From the NCBI GenBank assembly GCA_013397435.1, contig VZRG01000006.1, positions 2,238,430 through 2,302,429 on the forward strand: DNA of 64,000 nucleotides. Reading direction: 5' to 3'. Origin of the DNA: Erythrocercus mccallii (Eukaryota; Chordata; Aves; Passeriformes; Dicruridae). The notes under the pieces were generated by a model that did not search any database, was not told the DNA's origin, and was given only the letters and a program-made list of their open reading frames with translations. Both the position numbers and the translations under genes were made by a program. Shown piece after piece: positions 13,201 to 28,200 of this stretch. How positions within the stretch are numbered: position 1 is the stretch's first letter; each line of letters starts with the position of its first letter.

Positions 13201-16200
13201 CACACCCAAGATATAAGGAACCATAAAATTTTGCTACCCCTTCCTAAATTTTGAAACAGCATATTTATAGGATACAATCTGTAAAAGAGAAGTCTGTGGA
13301 AAGACTCATATTACTGTCAATGGAGTTTGAATGAAATGTTTACCTGGAATCTCAGGAAAATGTTGCACACATCACCATTATATCAACACAATGATTTATG
13401 AAATATGAACCAGAACACATCTGCACAGGGTAAAGTGAAGTGGTCACACTACAGGAGCTCTGAACTGTCATTTAGACTTGTAAAATACAAAGAAAAGCAA
13501 ATAAAATCATGGTTTTTAAATCTCATTAAAAAAAAAGAATAAATAAAACAAAACCCTAAACCCAACCATTAGTAAAGCATCTGTACAATTGCCTCAGGAA
13601 TCAATTTTCCCAATATTTCTGGAGCCTAAAATTCAAAGAATTTATTATTAGGAAAATGTTGACATTTAAGCAATGCTGATTTTGTCATTGTTATAGGTGA
13701 ATTTATGATGTAATTCATGTTATGTTGTTTTATGATATTATTTTGTTAGATTGTAGAAAATGTACCTTTTAAAAGGTCAGGTTTATTCCCAGAAAAGCAC
13801 ACATACCAAAGCAGCAGCGGCAGATGGCCAAGGTGTGGCCCACCGGCAGCATTTGGTAAGAGACATTCACACTAACCGGCGGGGCAGCTCCACGTAATCA
13901 CCGGGAGGAGAGGCGCTAACGAGCGTCCAGAGGCAGGATAAAGGAGAAGCCCAGTCTCAACAGCTGAGCCATCAGCCATGAGGAGTCAGCTATCGAAGAT
14001 ATTGTCCAGCCTCAAGTACAACAATCATGAAACAAAAAACAGACTCTACCTGAAACCAGCCTACACCCAGGCCAGCTCCCAGCCACATTGTCCAACTACA
14101 GATGACTTCATCTGCACCAGGAAAACCTATTCTCTCCATTGTACACCTTAGCCCCAGGCTATGAAAAACAGTGTAAGACCACCTCGCAGAACACACGTCT
14201 TCGTGGACGCAGGGAGGGTGTCGTTTTGATGCGGACTCTGTGCCACCAGGAGCTGAACTCTGGGACCGGTCCTCAGGATTGGGATTCGCTGGCTCATATT
14301 TTTCAATTTTCCAAAATTTTTTCCGAAATTGTAAATACTTGTAAATAATTATAAATAAAACTTTTTGATTCTTCATTAAAAATCGAATTGGCGATTTTTC
14401 ATCTATAACAGTCATCGATGCATTCCAAGCTGGCTTGAGGCAATGGGTACAGCAGATGAACAGAGGATCCTGATCCTCTCTCCCAGTAACACAGACCTCT
14501 ACTCTGCTGCTGCTGCCAAGGGAAAACTGGGGGGAGGTGGCAGAGACAGCAGCTTTTTCTTATGTATTTTTCAGATCCCAGCTCCTAGTACTAACTTTTT
14601 CTTTCACAATGGTCTCCAGAAAAATAAATTCTGCACCCCAAGATTTTCCTGCAGCTGTGCAACCCAGCTTGGCCCCAGTAACTCCCACTCCTTAATCCCT
14701 GTAGAAGAGGTCCCAGTCACTTTATCCCAGATGGCAATGTGAGCTCCATCTGCAGCAGTAAGTTGGAGAGATAAGGAAAAGACAAAGAGCCCTGTTTCTT
14801 CCATCAGTGTAAGCAGAGGAATGACAAGATGATGTGCTCTATGGATCTTGAGATTGGCTGGGAGTAGGAATGTGTGCTAGGAATGCTGAGGAAAGATGAG
14901 GTTCAGGGATGAAAAGTAGCAGGGAAGTAGTAGAAAACAGTGATTCAGTGACTCCTGATCTTACTGTCGCCTTGAAAACAGAGGCAGTACTCAACCATAT
15001 TGATTTCCAATACTAAAAACTTTTCAGGACAAATCAATCTTTTAGACTCTCCTTGAAAACCTCACTGTTCCCTCTCCTTTCCTTCCTCCTCCAGAGAAAC
15101 CGCCATGCTACCAGCAAAAACAAGAATTTAGCCCACGTAGCTGAGAAAATTTGACTGGCTCTTCTCTTGGGATGGGTTCTTGAATTATTTTCTAAAGAAT
15201 TTTACGAAAAGTTTTTCCCAGATTAACTCTGTTTCCTTGTGCAAAACCAGAATCTGATGTTCCATGAACTTTTGTCATCAGTATTTGTTTTGGATACATT
15301 GTAATTGAAACCTTAAAATTTTAATCCTCTCCATCTGAAATGACACTTATGCAACTTCTAACCCTTGACCATATTTCATCTCCCTCAGCAACCAATCTAA
15401 ACCTGGAATTGGGCGTTCTGACACCCTCAAGTATTTGCTGCAATTAATTTCATGTATATAAACCCTTATGTATATAAACGCTTGGACTATTTGTTTCTTC
15501 ATATGTGCAAGATGTCTGGCATATTCAATTTAATGTGAGCACTTTTTAATCATTTTACTCAATTTATCAAGGGAATCTCAAACTACATGAATGTCTTCTA
15601 TTTGCAAATGTTTACCTATTCAGTTATTTTTAATTTCTACTTCAATAATCAGGAGCTCGTCAGTAACCAGCTTCTATATTTTTAACAAAAGAGTTTCAAA
15701 GACAAAGGGAGGCAAAGAAATTAGTACTCTAAACCTTCAGATCAGGCAACTAGACTTGTAAATTTTTAATAAAATTGATATTTTTGACTTGTGGAGTCAG
15801 CTTTCCACCACTGTTTGCATTGCAAAGCCTTTAGCATCAGTGCAGAGAGACTGTAAAACAGTGATTGTTCCGATCTGGAAGTACTTGGACACACATCAGC
15901 ACATGCAAGTTATACCTTTGAATAATATCAATAACGTTATCTATCACTAAAAAAGATAAGTTTCTGTCAATGACCAAAAATTTTAGAAATATTTCTCTTG
16001 AATCAGAATTCATGAAAATGCAGGATAATTTACTTGGGCAAATAGAGATAGATTTTTTTTTTTTTTTTGAGCCTCCTCCTCATGTTAGAGAAAATGAATT
16101 TTTTCCTTTTTGCTGTTTACCAAGGAATATAAAGTTAGGAGTTAATTTCACAGACGACTCTTCTCTGAATGTTTTAAGCCAGCCCAAGAAGTAGCAGTCA

Positions 16201-19200
16201 TCACTTTAAAGACTTCATGATGCATGTAGCTCTCACAATGATGTTTTCTTTGGAAGAGAAAAGGCTCTGGTTAACCATCCCCTGAAAAATCTCCAAAGCC
16301 CTCTGGTCATATTGAGACCATCAGTTAAAACAAATAGCAAACCATGCAGACATCCAGAACTGTCCCTACCTCTTAGCAGTGGGGAAGTAACGTGAGCAGG
16401 AGGAGCCATCCCAGGCACAGTAAGGGTCCCTTGCAAGGCAACACTCAGCACATGCTTTTCCATACACATCACAGCGGTGTAAAGGAAGCTGTGAAACTCC
16501 AGTGGCTGAGCCAATGTAGAGCTGTTGCTGTTGTCAAAAGTTAAAAAAAAAAAAAAAGTTCAAGTAATATTGCAAATTACAATTTTCTTTTTCTAGGAAA
16601 GCATAAAAAATGTTATATAATCATATGTTAGGATCACTTCAAACACAATAAAGGATCATGATCCTGATGTATGCTAAAGGAATGAGAACAGAATTGTCCT
16701 CAGGGTAAAAAAAAATCAAAGAGGAAGAGTTTTATTTTTTTTCATTAAGCTCTTGGTGGGTTCCTTAAACAGTAAGAAAATTGAAGTACTTCTACATTTT
16801 CCCTTTTGTATTCAGATCCTCACACTGGGAAAACATTACAGTCAGTGACAGAACACAAGAGAACATGCTTTTGAATTTGAACAAAAAGAAAAACTTAAAC
16901 ATACATTTCCTAAGCATTAACTCAATTTATGTATGTGAGGGGGAAATCCAAAGTAAATTATTTCAGACTGATGCTATAATATTTTAGTTTGGAAGTGCTG
17001 CTATGCATGTACTTCTCTGCATGTCTGGTAATTCTAATATTTTGTACTCTTTTCTATAAGTCACATGATTTAACTGGAACATATCTTTAATGAGGGAAGA
17101 GGTTTTGTTTTATTTTGGATAAAAACCAGTTTTGAGTAGAAGATGCAGTTCAAATGCAGAAGTAAATAAAAAAACATGCATACAAAATGAAATACAGCCT
17201 TGCATGGCATCACAAAGAATATCTTGTCTCTCTTAATTTCCTCCCTGATATCAAATTCAAATTCATTCCACTGGGGAAGTTGGCCCCCAGAGTGATATGA
17301 AAACACTGAACTTCTGATCCCATGTGGAAGTCCAAAGAGAGATATTTCAGATTAGGAATAATTCACAAAGAAAACAAATATTAGTGGGATGCAAAACTAG
17401 GGGAACAGTAAATAAATAGATACACAAAAGTTCAAAAGCATAGTCCTTCTGGTTTGGAAACACTGACAAAACCTTGTTACTCAGTACCCATGGCGGACCG
17501 ATGAATTCCTTTCTCCAAGGTCCTACTCCAAGCAGTCCCATGAAGAAATTACAAATTTGTATTCATTTTCCTTTGTTTGAAAACATAATGGTGGTGTGAA
17601 AAAACATGATTTCAAGGAATGTTATCAAAATTCTTCATCACCTGCATTGCAATATCCAAGAGGCACCATTTCAGGGAATTCAGGGATGGAAGATGGCTAT
17701 GGTCACCTACCTACTAGACATAATGAGCATTGCATAACAGGAGATAGCAACACCAAAAACACTCAAAAGAGGTGTTGTGTTAACTTCTTTCAGAGACAGC
17801 AGCTTGGCAGTTTATACAGACATATTAATTGTAACAGAAACATCCTGTGCATTTATATAAACACCGGTATTTTCTCAAGGAAAATATGACAAGGAAAGCC
17901 CCCAAAAGAAAGTTCACTGGCAAATTAAAACTAAACCCTTTCTAAGCAGCTGCTTCCATCTATTATAGTTTCATAGCTGGGTTGTAAACCCACATTCTCC
18001 AGGCAAAAATCTCTGACCACACAGGGCTTTACACAAAGCCTGAATGTACAAACCCATCCCAGTCAGCGTTGTAGCCTTAAGAAGAGATGACAGGCAACAG
18101 ATATGATGAGCTGCTTCCCTCTAACTTAAATGACTTAATCAAGTACCCACCTTAGGGGTACATCCTGCAGTAAAAAGAGCAGCAATTCAAATCTTAGGTG
18201 ACCTAACTGCTTCTCAAGGGAAGCCTCTTCTCTTTACTGATTATGGAGGCAGCATAGGTCAAATTAGAGCTTCAGTTAAGTATCCTAAATGTCCAGATGG
18301 TATTGATCTGAGTCCTGTGTAATTGGGGCATTAATATCTGTATAAGCATGTAGGAACGTGTGGTGCAAATAATATAAAAATCAACCCAGAGAATGCACAT
18401 GGGAAAATAAAGAATGGTGTAATGGTTTCCTATGTACCTCTGTAGCCAATTTCATTTTGCAAAATTCCCCTCCATGATTTCTAATAAATGTCTTTAGAAT
18501 TAAAGAATGACCAGAAACATAAGGAAAAAAAATGAGGCCAAAATAGGGTTACGTAAAAACTATATTCCTTGTAGATCAGTTCATAGTTCAGTCTGTGAAC
18601 TGCAGCATATGTTTCAGGTGCTGCACAGCCTTAAGGCTGCTGCCTTGTTTGCTGCTCTTCTGATCATGGTTTTAGACTCCAGCTGGTGATCATTATTCTG
18701 GACACTAACAATATAAAAAAATCCAGGCAGTATGAAATTCAGAAAATAGAAATAGAATTATTCGCATCAATGGTCTGACCTTGCTTTGCCATACCACAGT
18801 CAAACTGCCTTTTCAGCCGTCTTCCAAGACGTTGTTAGTTGAATGAGATTATCAGATCAAACCAGAGAGTCAAAAAAAAGAGAAGTTGTCCTCTAAAAAT
18901 TCTTGCAGAAGTATCAGAACTCAAGAAAAACTGAGGAGACTAATATTTTAAGCAACCTAGTGGTTTCTGTTGGCCCACAGTGCTGCCCAAAAAAGCAGTC
19001 CTTCCCCAGACAAAGTCAGAAAAAGGGATAACAGTATGGAAAAAATGTAATGCTTAAGAGGAGGAACTTAAGCAGGATTTCTGAAGTAACTTTAGGGAGC
19101 ATGAGATTCAAGTACCATTTGATTAATATAATATCTTAAGAAGTAATGCAGAATAGTTCAGCACGCTAAGTGATACATTCATTTTGAGCTGGTCCCTTCT

Positions 19201-22200
19201 ATATGCCCACTATGGACAGAAATGGTGATCTCTGAATAAAATTCAGTACGTGGTGAAATATACTATAAAAGTAGTTACTAAGGTATTTCTGAAGGTATCT
19301 GCCTTGCCTTTACTTGAAAATCTCATGCAAGAGAAACAAAGCTCTTTGTAGCAATTCACCAGACAAGGAATTGGCCGGTTCAGCTAAGGATCTTCTTGTC
19401 CTTTTCCCATGTCACCAGAAATCCAACAGCCTCTTGAAAGACCATCACAAAGCTGACCCTGAGAAAAAGGTGAGAGGTTGCTCTGAAAAAAGTCATCTTT
19501 GGTTGAAACCCAGGCTGGACTTTTTGGCCTGCTTCCATGTTTGCGAGGGAAAAAATATGGAGCTTCACCTGGAAGTCTCAAAGCCAGGTGGTACCATGTC
19601 TCCCACAGAACTGTGAGCTGAGGCAGCTGCAGGGTGTAGCAGTGGCTCAAGGATGCTCTCAAGGCTTGTGTCTATTGTTAACGAAGCATAAACTGTTTAA
19701 GTGATAAGGTTACACAAGCCTAGGGCTCTGAACACAACCAAGAGGAATGTGTAGCTTCAGTGAGACAATATAGACATAATTCCTGTGATTTAAAGACAGC
19801 AGAGTGGAGAAAGAATGTATTAAGGCTTAGTCTTGCATATAAAAGATGAATTTCCTTACTGAAAGCCACTCTTGCTCAAGGGCCAAATGTATACTCAGAG
19901 AGAGAGACACAGAAGCTTTACAGCTTAATATAATTTAAAAGTTAAGCTAAGTTCCGCTCCTGAAGAATTTGTAGATTTTGGTCTTTAGGAAGAGTAATTT
20001 GTAACATAACATATTGGCATGACGGCAAAAGAGCTAGCTTTGAACAACCAGAGTAGTAAAACATTTAGAAATAAGAAGAAACTCCTTGTACCATGTTTTT
20101 ATAATTGGATGAAAGATTTGTTAGTGAAAAAACAAAATGAAGCGATTATTTTTAAGGCATTCAGTAGAACATGCTGGTTTTACTATTTACATTTCATGCT
20201 CTGGCTTTCCACAATGCATAGAATTATCGTGCTGTTTATACGAAAGCCACCCTGCTTATCAGAACACAATGAGTAAAGTGTTTGAGTTAGAGAACTACAG
20301 TATTTTTAAATCATAAATGTAAAATGGAAACATGTTGCCATATACTTATTTCATACATACTGCCAAAAGCTTGTCATAGTGTATCATGATTCTGTCATTT
20401 TTAGCCTGAGGCTGGTTGATTTTTAATGAGTTTTACTCTGCCTGAATAACTTGTGGTTTATGCTCTTTTTTAGCTTTAGACAATTTTAGCAGTGTAAATT
20501 TGTTTTCAGAAAACTCAGGGAAAATTGTAATCTCTTCTGAATAACTAAAGATGCTTTGGAGAAAAATCTGTATGAAAATGCATGGTCAATTTTCAAATAT
20601 GATTGGCTGCTTTAAGGGAATGTACTTATAAAAATAATCCAAAGCAGAGCATTTTGGTATGATGTGAACATATATACAACTTGACAGGTCTGTTTTTAAA
20701 TATCTCAGTATTCAATAATACCTTTTTCTTTGTCCTGCCATTTTCGCTGGTTTAGGTGGTAAACTGTTAAAATAGTGTCCCCCCCAATATTTTCTGTCAA
20801 ATACATGAATGCTCTCAGACAACTTTCCTAAAGACAGTGAATTCAGAGTTAAATATGCAGCACTTCAAATATAATATTGGACTCGGTCCATTACAGAATG
20901 AATTCAACTTCTCTTTCATAATGTATAGAGTGAGGTAAAAGAATTAACTAAATTTTACTTACAACATGCACAATTTTTAGTGCACCTAGTTCTGAAAGTA
21001 ATACCAAATCTCCTCTTTCCTGACAATGACATTCATGAAAACAAGCTCCTCATATTTACCAAATTAGCTTCCAGATCAGCACATATATGAAAAAGAAAAA
21101 AAAAAAGTTAGATTTGACACTGAATTTTATGTCTCAGATGCCTGAGGCAGGAAATGACTGTGGCTGGGATCCATCCACCTAATTCCAGGCGAAACTGGAA
21201 GATAGGCCTGTATTACCCACTTCATTCCTGGACTGCAAATCAATGTTCTTCGCACAACCACATAATTTATCAAATGCTTCACAAATTTGCTTAGAAATGC
21301 AGGAATCACCTTTACTGTAAGTCAGACAAAACTTTACCTCTATCCATCAAGAAGTTCAGTTCATTTTAGTTATGGTCTGGTTTTATAATATATATCTTTT
21401 CTATAAGCAGTTAGTTATTACTGTACTCAACAGAAAGTAGGAAATATAAATTTTGGAGTCTGAAACCCTTATCCAAACCACATCACTGAACCAGGCCATG
21501 GAAAATTTGGACTGCATCAGATTTGTTGATATTTTGTTAAAGCTGAATGACGCACATCCGGGAATGGAATGGGCATAGGACAGAAACACAGGAGGATGTC
21601 TCATTTCCATCCTTTGCTTCCACCATCTGTATTTTGTACCGAACTACTCTACAGAGACTGGAACTAGTCCCATTAAAGAAAGGGACCAAGTTTGGCCACT
21701 CCTTTTGAACAGCCTCTCTGTCATGGAAGCATTCTATAATGTGGATTTTTACGTTTTTTGTTTTTTTTTTTTCTAGAGAGCCACCAGACAGCTGGTTAGT
21801 TTGTGTTTAGTTTCCACCTTACCAGTAAGTACACAAACTAGGCTTTTCCTTTCCCTGTTGCATGTCAAATTTTCCTGAGAAACTACTGCTGTTTATGTAA
21901 AGGGATGGGATGCTGCTGCTGCAATTAATATGTCTCTGCTGACTGCCAAGTTACTGTCTCTAGAAGACAGAGACCAATAAATATTTGAAAGTGATTTAAC
22001 ATTTGTGCATATAGTACCTGCTTTGTGGAAATCTTCATTGCTGAAATAACAGTGGGCTCCTAGGGAAAAATAGAGTTAAAATATAAAATGAGCTATAAAC
22101 ATAAAAATTCTATTACAATACTATTTGCACAAAGTAGAAAACCCTGAAACAAAACTAGACATGCCCTAGTAATAGTCCTTCTTGTCTTTTGCAGTGGACA

Positions 22201-25200
22201 AATTTCTAGCTGTAAATGAACTAGAATGCATGTACGTACCTGGGTGCATCTTGATTGCTATGTTGGTTGTAGATATTTCATTTTCTATTATTAATACAGT
22301 TTAATTGTGATCACTTTGCCACTAATTTCACAACTTAAAATTGTTATTTACACTTAATACTGAAATTGCATTTCAAGAACTTCCAAGGTAGTATGAAACT
22401 AATAATGCCTATATGAAAATTCATACATACTATCTATTAAACATAATAACACTGAAATAAGCAACTCGTTTTAAGTATATTGAGGTGAAAACCCTATTGT
22501 TGTGAAATTTTATTCATAAGAACAGGTTTTAATCTCAAGTATAATCTTTTTAACTGCTCCACACTATTCACTTGCAAAGAAGTTACATGCATCTTCAGAA
22601 CATGAAACCAAAATGAGCAAGAGGTTCTCTGCACTCTGGAATATCCATTATTTAATCAACTTTTACAACTTTTAGGTTCAGGTTCTTGGACGGATTTTAA
22701 GAGTAAAAGTGGCATAATAGACAGTGTGCAACTCAATTCTGTATGAACTTCATTCCATCTAGAAATTTGCTATTGATCCTACACATCATACTTTTGGTTG
22801 TGTACATTAATAAAGTCCTTATTAAGCTTTTACACTTGTATAGTTTTCAACTTGCTTATCCTGAGAGAATTTGATATGGGTCAGTGGATGGTAAGCATGG
22901 ACTTGCCTTTACAGAGGGGTTACAGACCTTATATTAGAAAGCATCAATTAAATGTAACATTTGAATGAAAATTGAACTCATATAGTTTGTTTGCTCAGCT
23001 GTTCAGAGAACTATTGCACAAATGGGGTTTAAAGAGGCATTTGTTACCAATGTAATAGATAGGAAAGACTTTCAGCTTTGTGGAATTTTAAATGAAAAGC
23101 ATTGTACTCAGCACATTGCAGCTTAACATCAAAATACATTGTTCATGATGCATGTATAGTCTTTACAACTAAAGAAAACCTACATTTGGATGAAGTACAT
23201 GTAAAATCTGTTGGAAATTCCCTATTGAAAGATTCTTATCTTATGCACACAAATTCTGCTTATTTCACTGAAGTACATTAATGCCCTCTTTAAGGCTTAA
23301 ATACATGTCTAAAGAGATAATTGAGCTTTCAAGTAAATCAGAATGCCAAAATACTTTCATGCAATGAAAACATACATATTTAAAGTAAAATTCCAAATTT
23401 GAATTTCCCATTAACTATTTTACTTCCATAAAACCTTTCTGAAATAAAATTAATTCCATTTATTTTCCTTTTTTCACTTTTGTATTTTTCTGATCTCCTT
23501 TAGCTTTGCACTTCTACTTGTTTCAGGGAAGAGACTCATACATTATCAACAATTTCCAAATTACCCTGTGTTCATGTAATGACCTTTGCATGTATTAAAA
23601 AAAAAGAAAAAAGTCTCATTTTTTTCTCATAGATTCTACTTTATTTTAATGTTAAGAAAGAAAAAAAACTACCCTAGATTTCTGTCCTCAAAAACCCCAA
23701 GGATTACAAAAACAGAGACACACATTTTTCAGAGGTATCTTGCACTCAAGACAGGTTTCTGATTAGCACCAGTAATGGCAGGAATGTCCATAAGAAGCTG
23801 TTTAGCTATCTTGTCTCTGCACAGAAAAAACAGGATGGCAACAGAGTCTGATGAGGACGTGGGGCTGGGCTCCTCTGGCAGGTCCAGGGCACGGTCCCTG
23901 TCAGCACATCTGGGGTGAAACCGCAGAACGAGAGGCTCCCCAAGCGTGCCAGCAGCATCTTCCCACTGTCACACCAACCTTGTGCTTCCAGGCAGTGATC
24001 AGCCCCACAACTGCCTGGAGACGGGGAAATGGTGCCATAAAATGGCACTGACAGAAAGAATAACGTGGCGAATGTAAATGATTCGTTGTTGTGTACAAAA
24101 CACAAGACATCCCTGGGTTCTGTCTGGGAAGTGTTTGAAAGGTTTACTCAGCCTTGCCTCGCAGGGCTGCCTACAGGATGCCATATTTTTTAGGTGGCTC
24201 AAACGGGAAAAATGGAAAAGATTGATTTCACCAAAAAGTACTAGAGTTAGAGGGTGTTTACGGTGCCTTGTGTTGTATCATGAAAATGAGACTCCAAAGT
24301 GACCTTTGAAAATACAAACACTTTGCTCCTCAGATTATTAAGCCTGAGAAATCTGGGCAGATCACAGTTTTACCTAAAGTATCTTCCTAGTTACAATATG
24401 CTGACAGTCTGGGTAGTTTTGAGAGTTGATGTAACTATAAATTTGTGTATTGCATATCTTTGTGGGAGAAAAGAGCTAGGCATTGTTCCCAGACCTGCAC
24501 AGGTAGATACTTAACTCCAACACGAAACAGCTCTAAGATTCAGAAATACTAATTTACTTTTTAAACCACCAAACAAGAGCCCAGAATGCCATTTCTTTTA
24601 TCATTAACCTCCAGCTTCCACTGAAAGTTTCAAGGTTTATTTTGACTAGTGTCTGGGACTCTAAATGACAAGCTAATTAGAGGGGTATGCCAGGCTATTC
24701 CTTGGCTAGACTGCAAGAACTTGAGTTTGAAGCTGTCCACAGAGAAATCTACAACCTGACACTTAAAATTTAGCTGCACTTACCCGAAAGACTGTCATTT
24801 CTTCCAGCAAGACTTCCTCTAATTCGTGCCAAGTCTCCTTAGGAATTGAAACCACTTTAAGAACTGTTCCAATATCTTAACAAGGGAAAAAAGAAAAAAA
24901 AGAAAGGGTTTTCAGGTGCTTAAGATGAATGCCTCTGCTTTGTAGCAGCCAGAACTTCTTACAGTATATAATTGTTTCACATATAAAGACTCTGAAGTTA
25001 CATATTTCTCAGCATGCATTCAAAAGAACTGCTATTTAAAATAACCTCAGAAAACAATTAATTTCAGTAGGATATTTAAATATTCCAATTATCAAAGTGC
25101 AACGAAGAAAATACACACTATTAAAGGTATTAAGGAAGAGACAGGACTGAAATACTACTTAAGTGACAGTATAAAATGACGGATTCATCATGACTGGGGA

Positions 25201-28200
25201 AGGAAATTTACCCAGTTGTGTTTTATTGTCCATTTTGAATATGATGTTTGTCTTTCTTAAAATGCATGTGAAGATACTACTGTATGGATACAAAACCATC
25301 TGGACACATTGTTAGACAGATGAAGCTGTTAGGTCTCTTAAGCACATGCGATCTTTCCTGTGTCAAACAAAGTACCTAAGATGTATAAGCCCCTTAAGGC
25401 ATCTCTGTTTCTCTGTGTAAGATGCTGGTTCTTCACAATTTGTGCTTTGGTTTAGAAGTAGGCGTGTGCCAGCATTTTAGTATAATATCAAATTACATTT
25501 TTTGAGTTTTGCAACAAGTTTTAAAATTAACAAGGCCAGCACTTGAAATTCCAGAGCCGCAGCCTTCAGTTTTGTGAACATGGCTGAGAATAAAGACCAT
25601 ATCTGTTATTCAGCTTCTGCATCTGTGATTTATTTCTTTGTTTCTATGAACGCAATTTCCAGGAAACAACAAAAACACAAAGAACCATTTCTAGGCTGGC
25701 ACACATCACTGCAGACTCTCTGAAATGGAAACAATCTATGCGACTTTTCTTTTTAACCAGTCAAGTGTAGTGTCATGTAAATGCATCACAGGTAGAATAA
25801 CTACGTCCCTAAGGACTTTTCATGTTGCACATCCTACAGCTTTAATGGTTTAGGAAAACACAAGGCATTTTAAGTGGATAAAATTATCAAATAACTATAA
25901 AGGTTGACATTCTTAAAACAAGAATTTAACCATCAATTACACAAAATCAGATATATATACATTTTTTAAATATATCTAATTTGGGGCTGTTAGCTGAAAT
26001 TTCTGAATAAAAATATGACTACTTCTATATCTAAAATACAAATAAAATTGAGGCAAAGAGATCACATGCATTAGAGATATTTTTATCGGGCAATTAACTT
26101 AAAAACTTGTTTCAACAAGAAAATTCTGGTACTTAACTTCTTTACATGATTTTGTATTTAAATATTCTAGACAACCTGGAATATCCTGTAGAACTGAGAT
26201 TTTTCATTTTTTCATCTGCTTCTCTTTAGCAGATGTTGGTTTCTAGATGCGTATTTTTGGAATTTTTGAAAGAAGCAATGTCTTTTCTCCCACAATATGT
26301 ACATCACTGTTTTCTTTCACTAGCCACGAATTTATATATTCTTTTAAAAACACAAACCAATTTCTTAAAGCAACAACAAAGCAAAGCACATCTTTCTTTT
26401 TATTTAGGCATCTACAGTACAAATTAAACTAGTAAAATATACTAGATAAGTGGGTTTGGAGTGGTTTTCATTATGGTCGTTGCTACTAATTGACTGTATT
26501 TAAAACAAGAAATATTGAGAATGATACAGAACAAATGCAATATAAACTTTAAAATAATAGGAAAAAAATCCACATTTTTACAGGAGAGTAATTCAGAATA
26601 ACAGATAATGTAACAGTAGTTATATTTGTAAGTTACTTGATGAGTTAATTTCCTTAATTATCCTGATAATATGATGATTGTGGTTTTGAGGAAAATACAT
26701 TTTATGGGTGAAAACCAGGGAACTCTGACCTAATAAACATAACAGTGTAGCAAAGTGTCACAACGTCATTCTGTGTTGGACTAGGACTGTCCTCAGTCAC
26801 AATCTATTAAATGTCAAATTCTAGAAATAAAGGGAGATTTTTCATAAAACAGACTGAGTGGGCACTGAGCAGACACAAGTTTCCCATAATGTTGTTTCAA
26901 CAAAAGGTCAGACTTTTAAGTGGCTCCTGCAACAATTACGGTTGCCTGATCTCAAAAAAGCCTCTGAGGTCAAAGATACACTGAGTTAATCACTGAGGAG
27001 ACTCTGGTCAGGCCACAGGTACCAAAGTGGGGCGTTATCTGAGTTTTACATCAAGTTTTACAGAGTAGCATTTCAAACAATTTCACACAAATGGAATCAG
27101 GCGAGACGTCTCCTTTAGGATCAATAGGCCCTGCTTAGTAAGATAAGATTACTGTTATTAATTTGCTTTACTGACAAAGGTACTTTAACTGTGCCAAAGG
27201 ATGCCAGACTTTAGACAATCAGGATATGCATGAAATCCTGTTTTTTCTGATTACTTTCAAGCATGCCGATAGGATTTTATCTTCATTGTGAAACACACTG
27301 GTACAATCACAGTGGGAAAGAAACTGCTCAGCTCAAGATTTCCCCCACAGGAAAGGAAAATGTGACCACACTGGATGGCTATTAATTATGTTGTGTTCAA
27401 TTATCATCAGTTATTCAATGAAAAGGAAAAGAAATGTATTTCTTCAACATACTGCAGTTCAGCAGCACATGGGAATAATGTAGTTTGCTCTAACACAGTG
27501 GGAAAATACAGAGAAATATTATCTAATCTGATGGGACAGACCCACACAGAAAAAACCCAGTCATACCCCAGGGGGCATAATTCTGGCTTTGTCATAGGTT
27601 CAGATCACCAAGTGGGAAAATGGACTGTGACTAGAGTCCCTAATCTGCTTCCCAGTTAGTTCTTAGCTTGGGAAGAAGTAATAACTGCTGATTGTGTATC
27701 TGTTTCTGATTCCTCTGACTCTGAGCAGCTGGCTCCATGCAGCTCTCTGGCACAAGGCAGGCAGGGCCTCAGTACTGCCTCTTTACCTTTCCCCCCACAT
27801 GGAAGACACCGTTTTCTGATTCTGAAAACCACAATAAGGACAGTGAGCTCAGAGGAGCATGAAGCATCTTTTGTGCTCCAGCTCCAGGCATGGGTGTTGT
27901 AATGTCTGTTCTTGTCCCATGAGGGTATGAACTCCTGGTGAAAAAAGAATGGTTTCTATGGACAAAAGTAATATTTCAAAATTAGTAACACACTTAGAAA
28001 GATGGGATTTTGGTGCTGAAATATCTTTTGGCAAGTGCAAGTAATAATGTTTCAACACTTTTCTTAGCTTGTGGGCAGGGCTATCACCAGTACTGGATGG
28101 GATCATGAGCATTCACCACACACCTGAATATTAGTGGTTTAGGAAAACCCTAAACTCCCAACTCAGAGGTAAAAATGATCATTTACAGGGAGAAAAAAAA

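Larger units (their letters stand above)
11607..16369 (-). other. SEMA3A intron containing the solo LTR (4.8 kb)
   Basis: This phase 2 intron lies between the PSI exon and the furin-site exon. Its main content is the 722-bp solo LTR at 13689-14410, inserted opposite to SEMA3A. A T16 run lies at 16053-16068. The remaining sequence shows no recognisable gene. Confidence 0.85.

Noticed and set aside
13990..14415. 141-codon minus-strand open frame and 69-codon plus-strand frame
   Set aside because: Both lie inside the solo LTR; LTRs rarely code, and neither resembles a viral or host protein.
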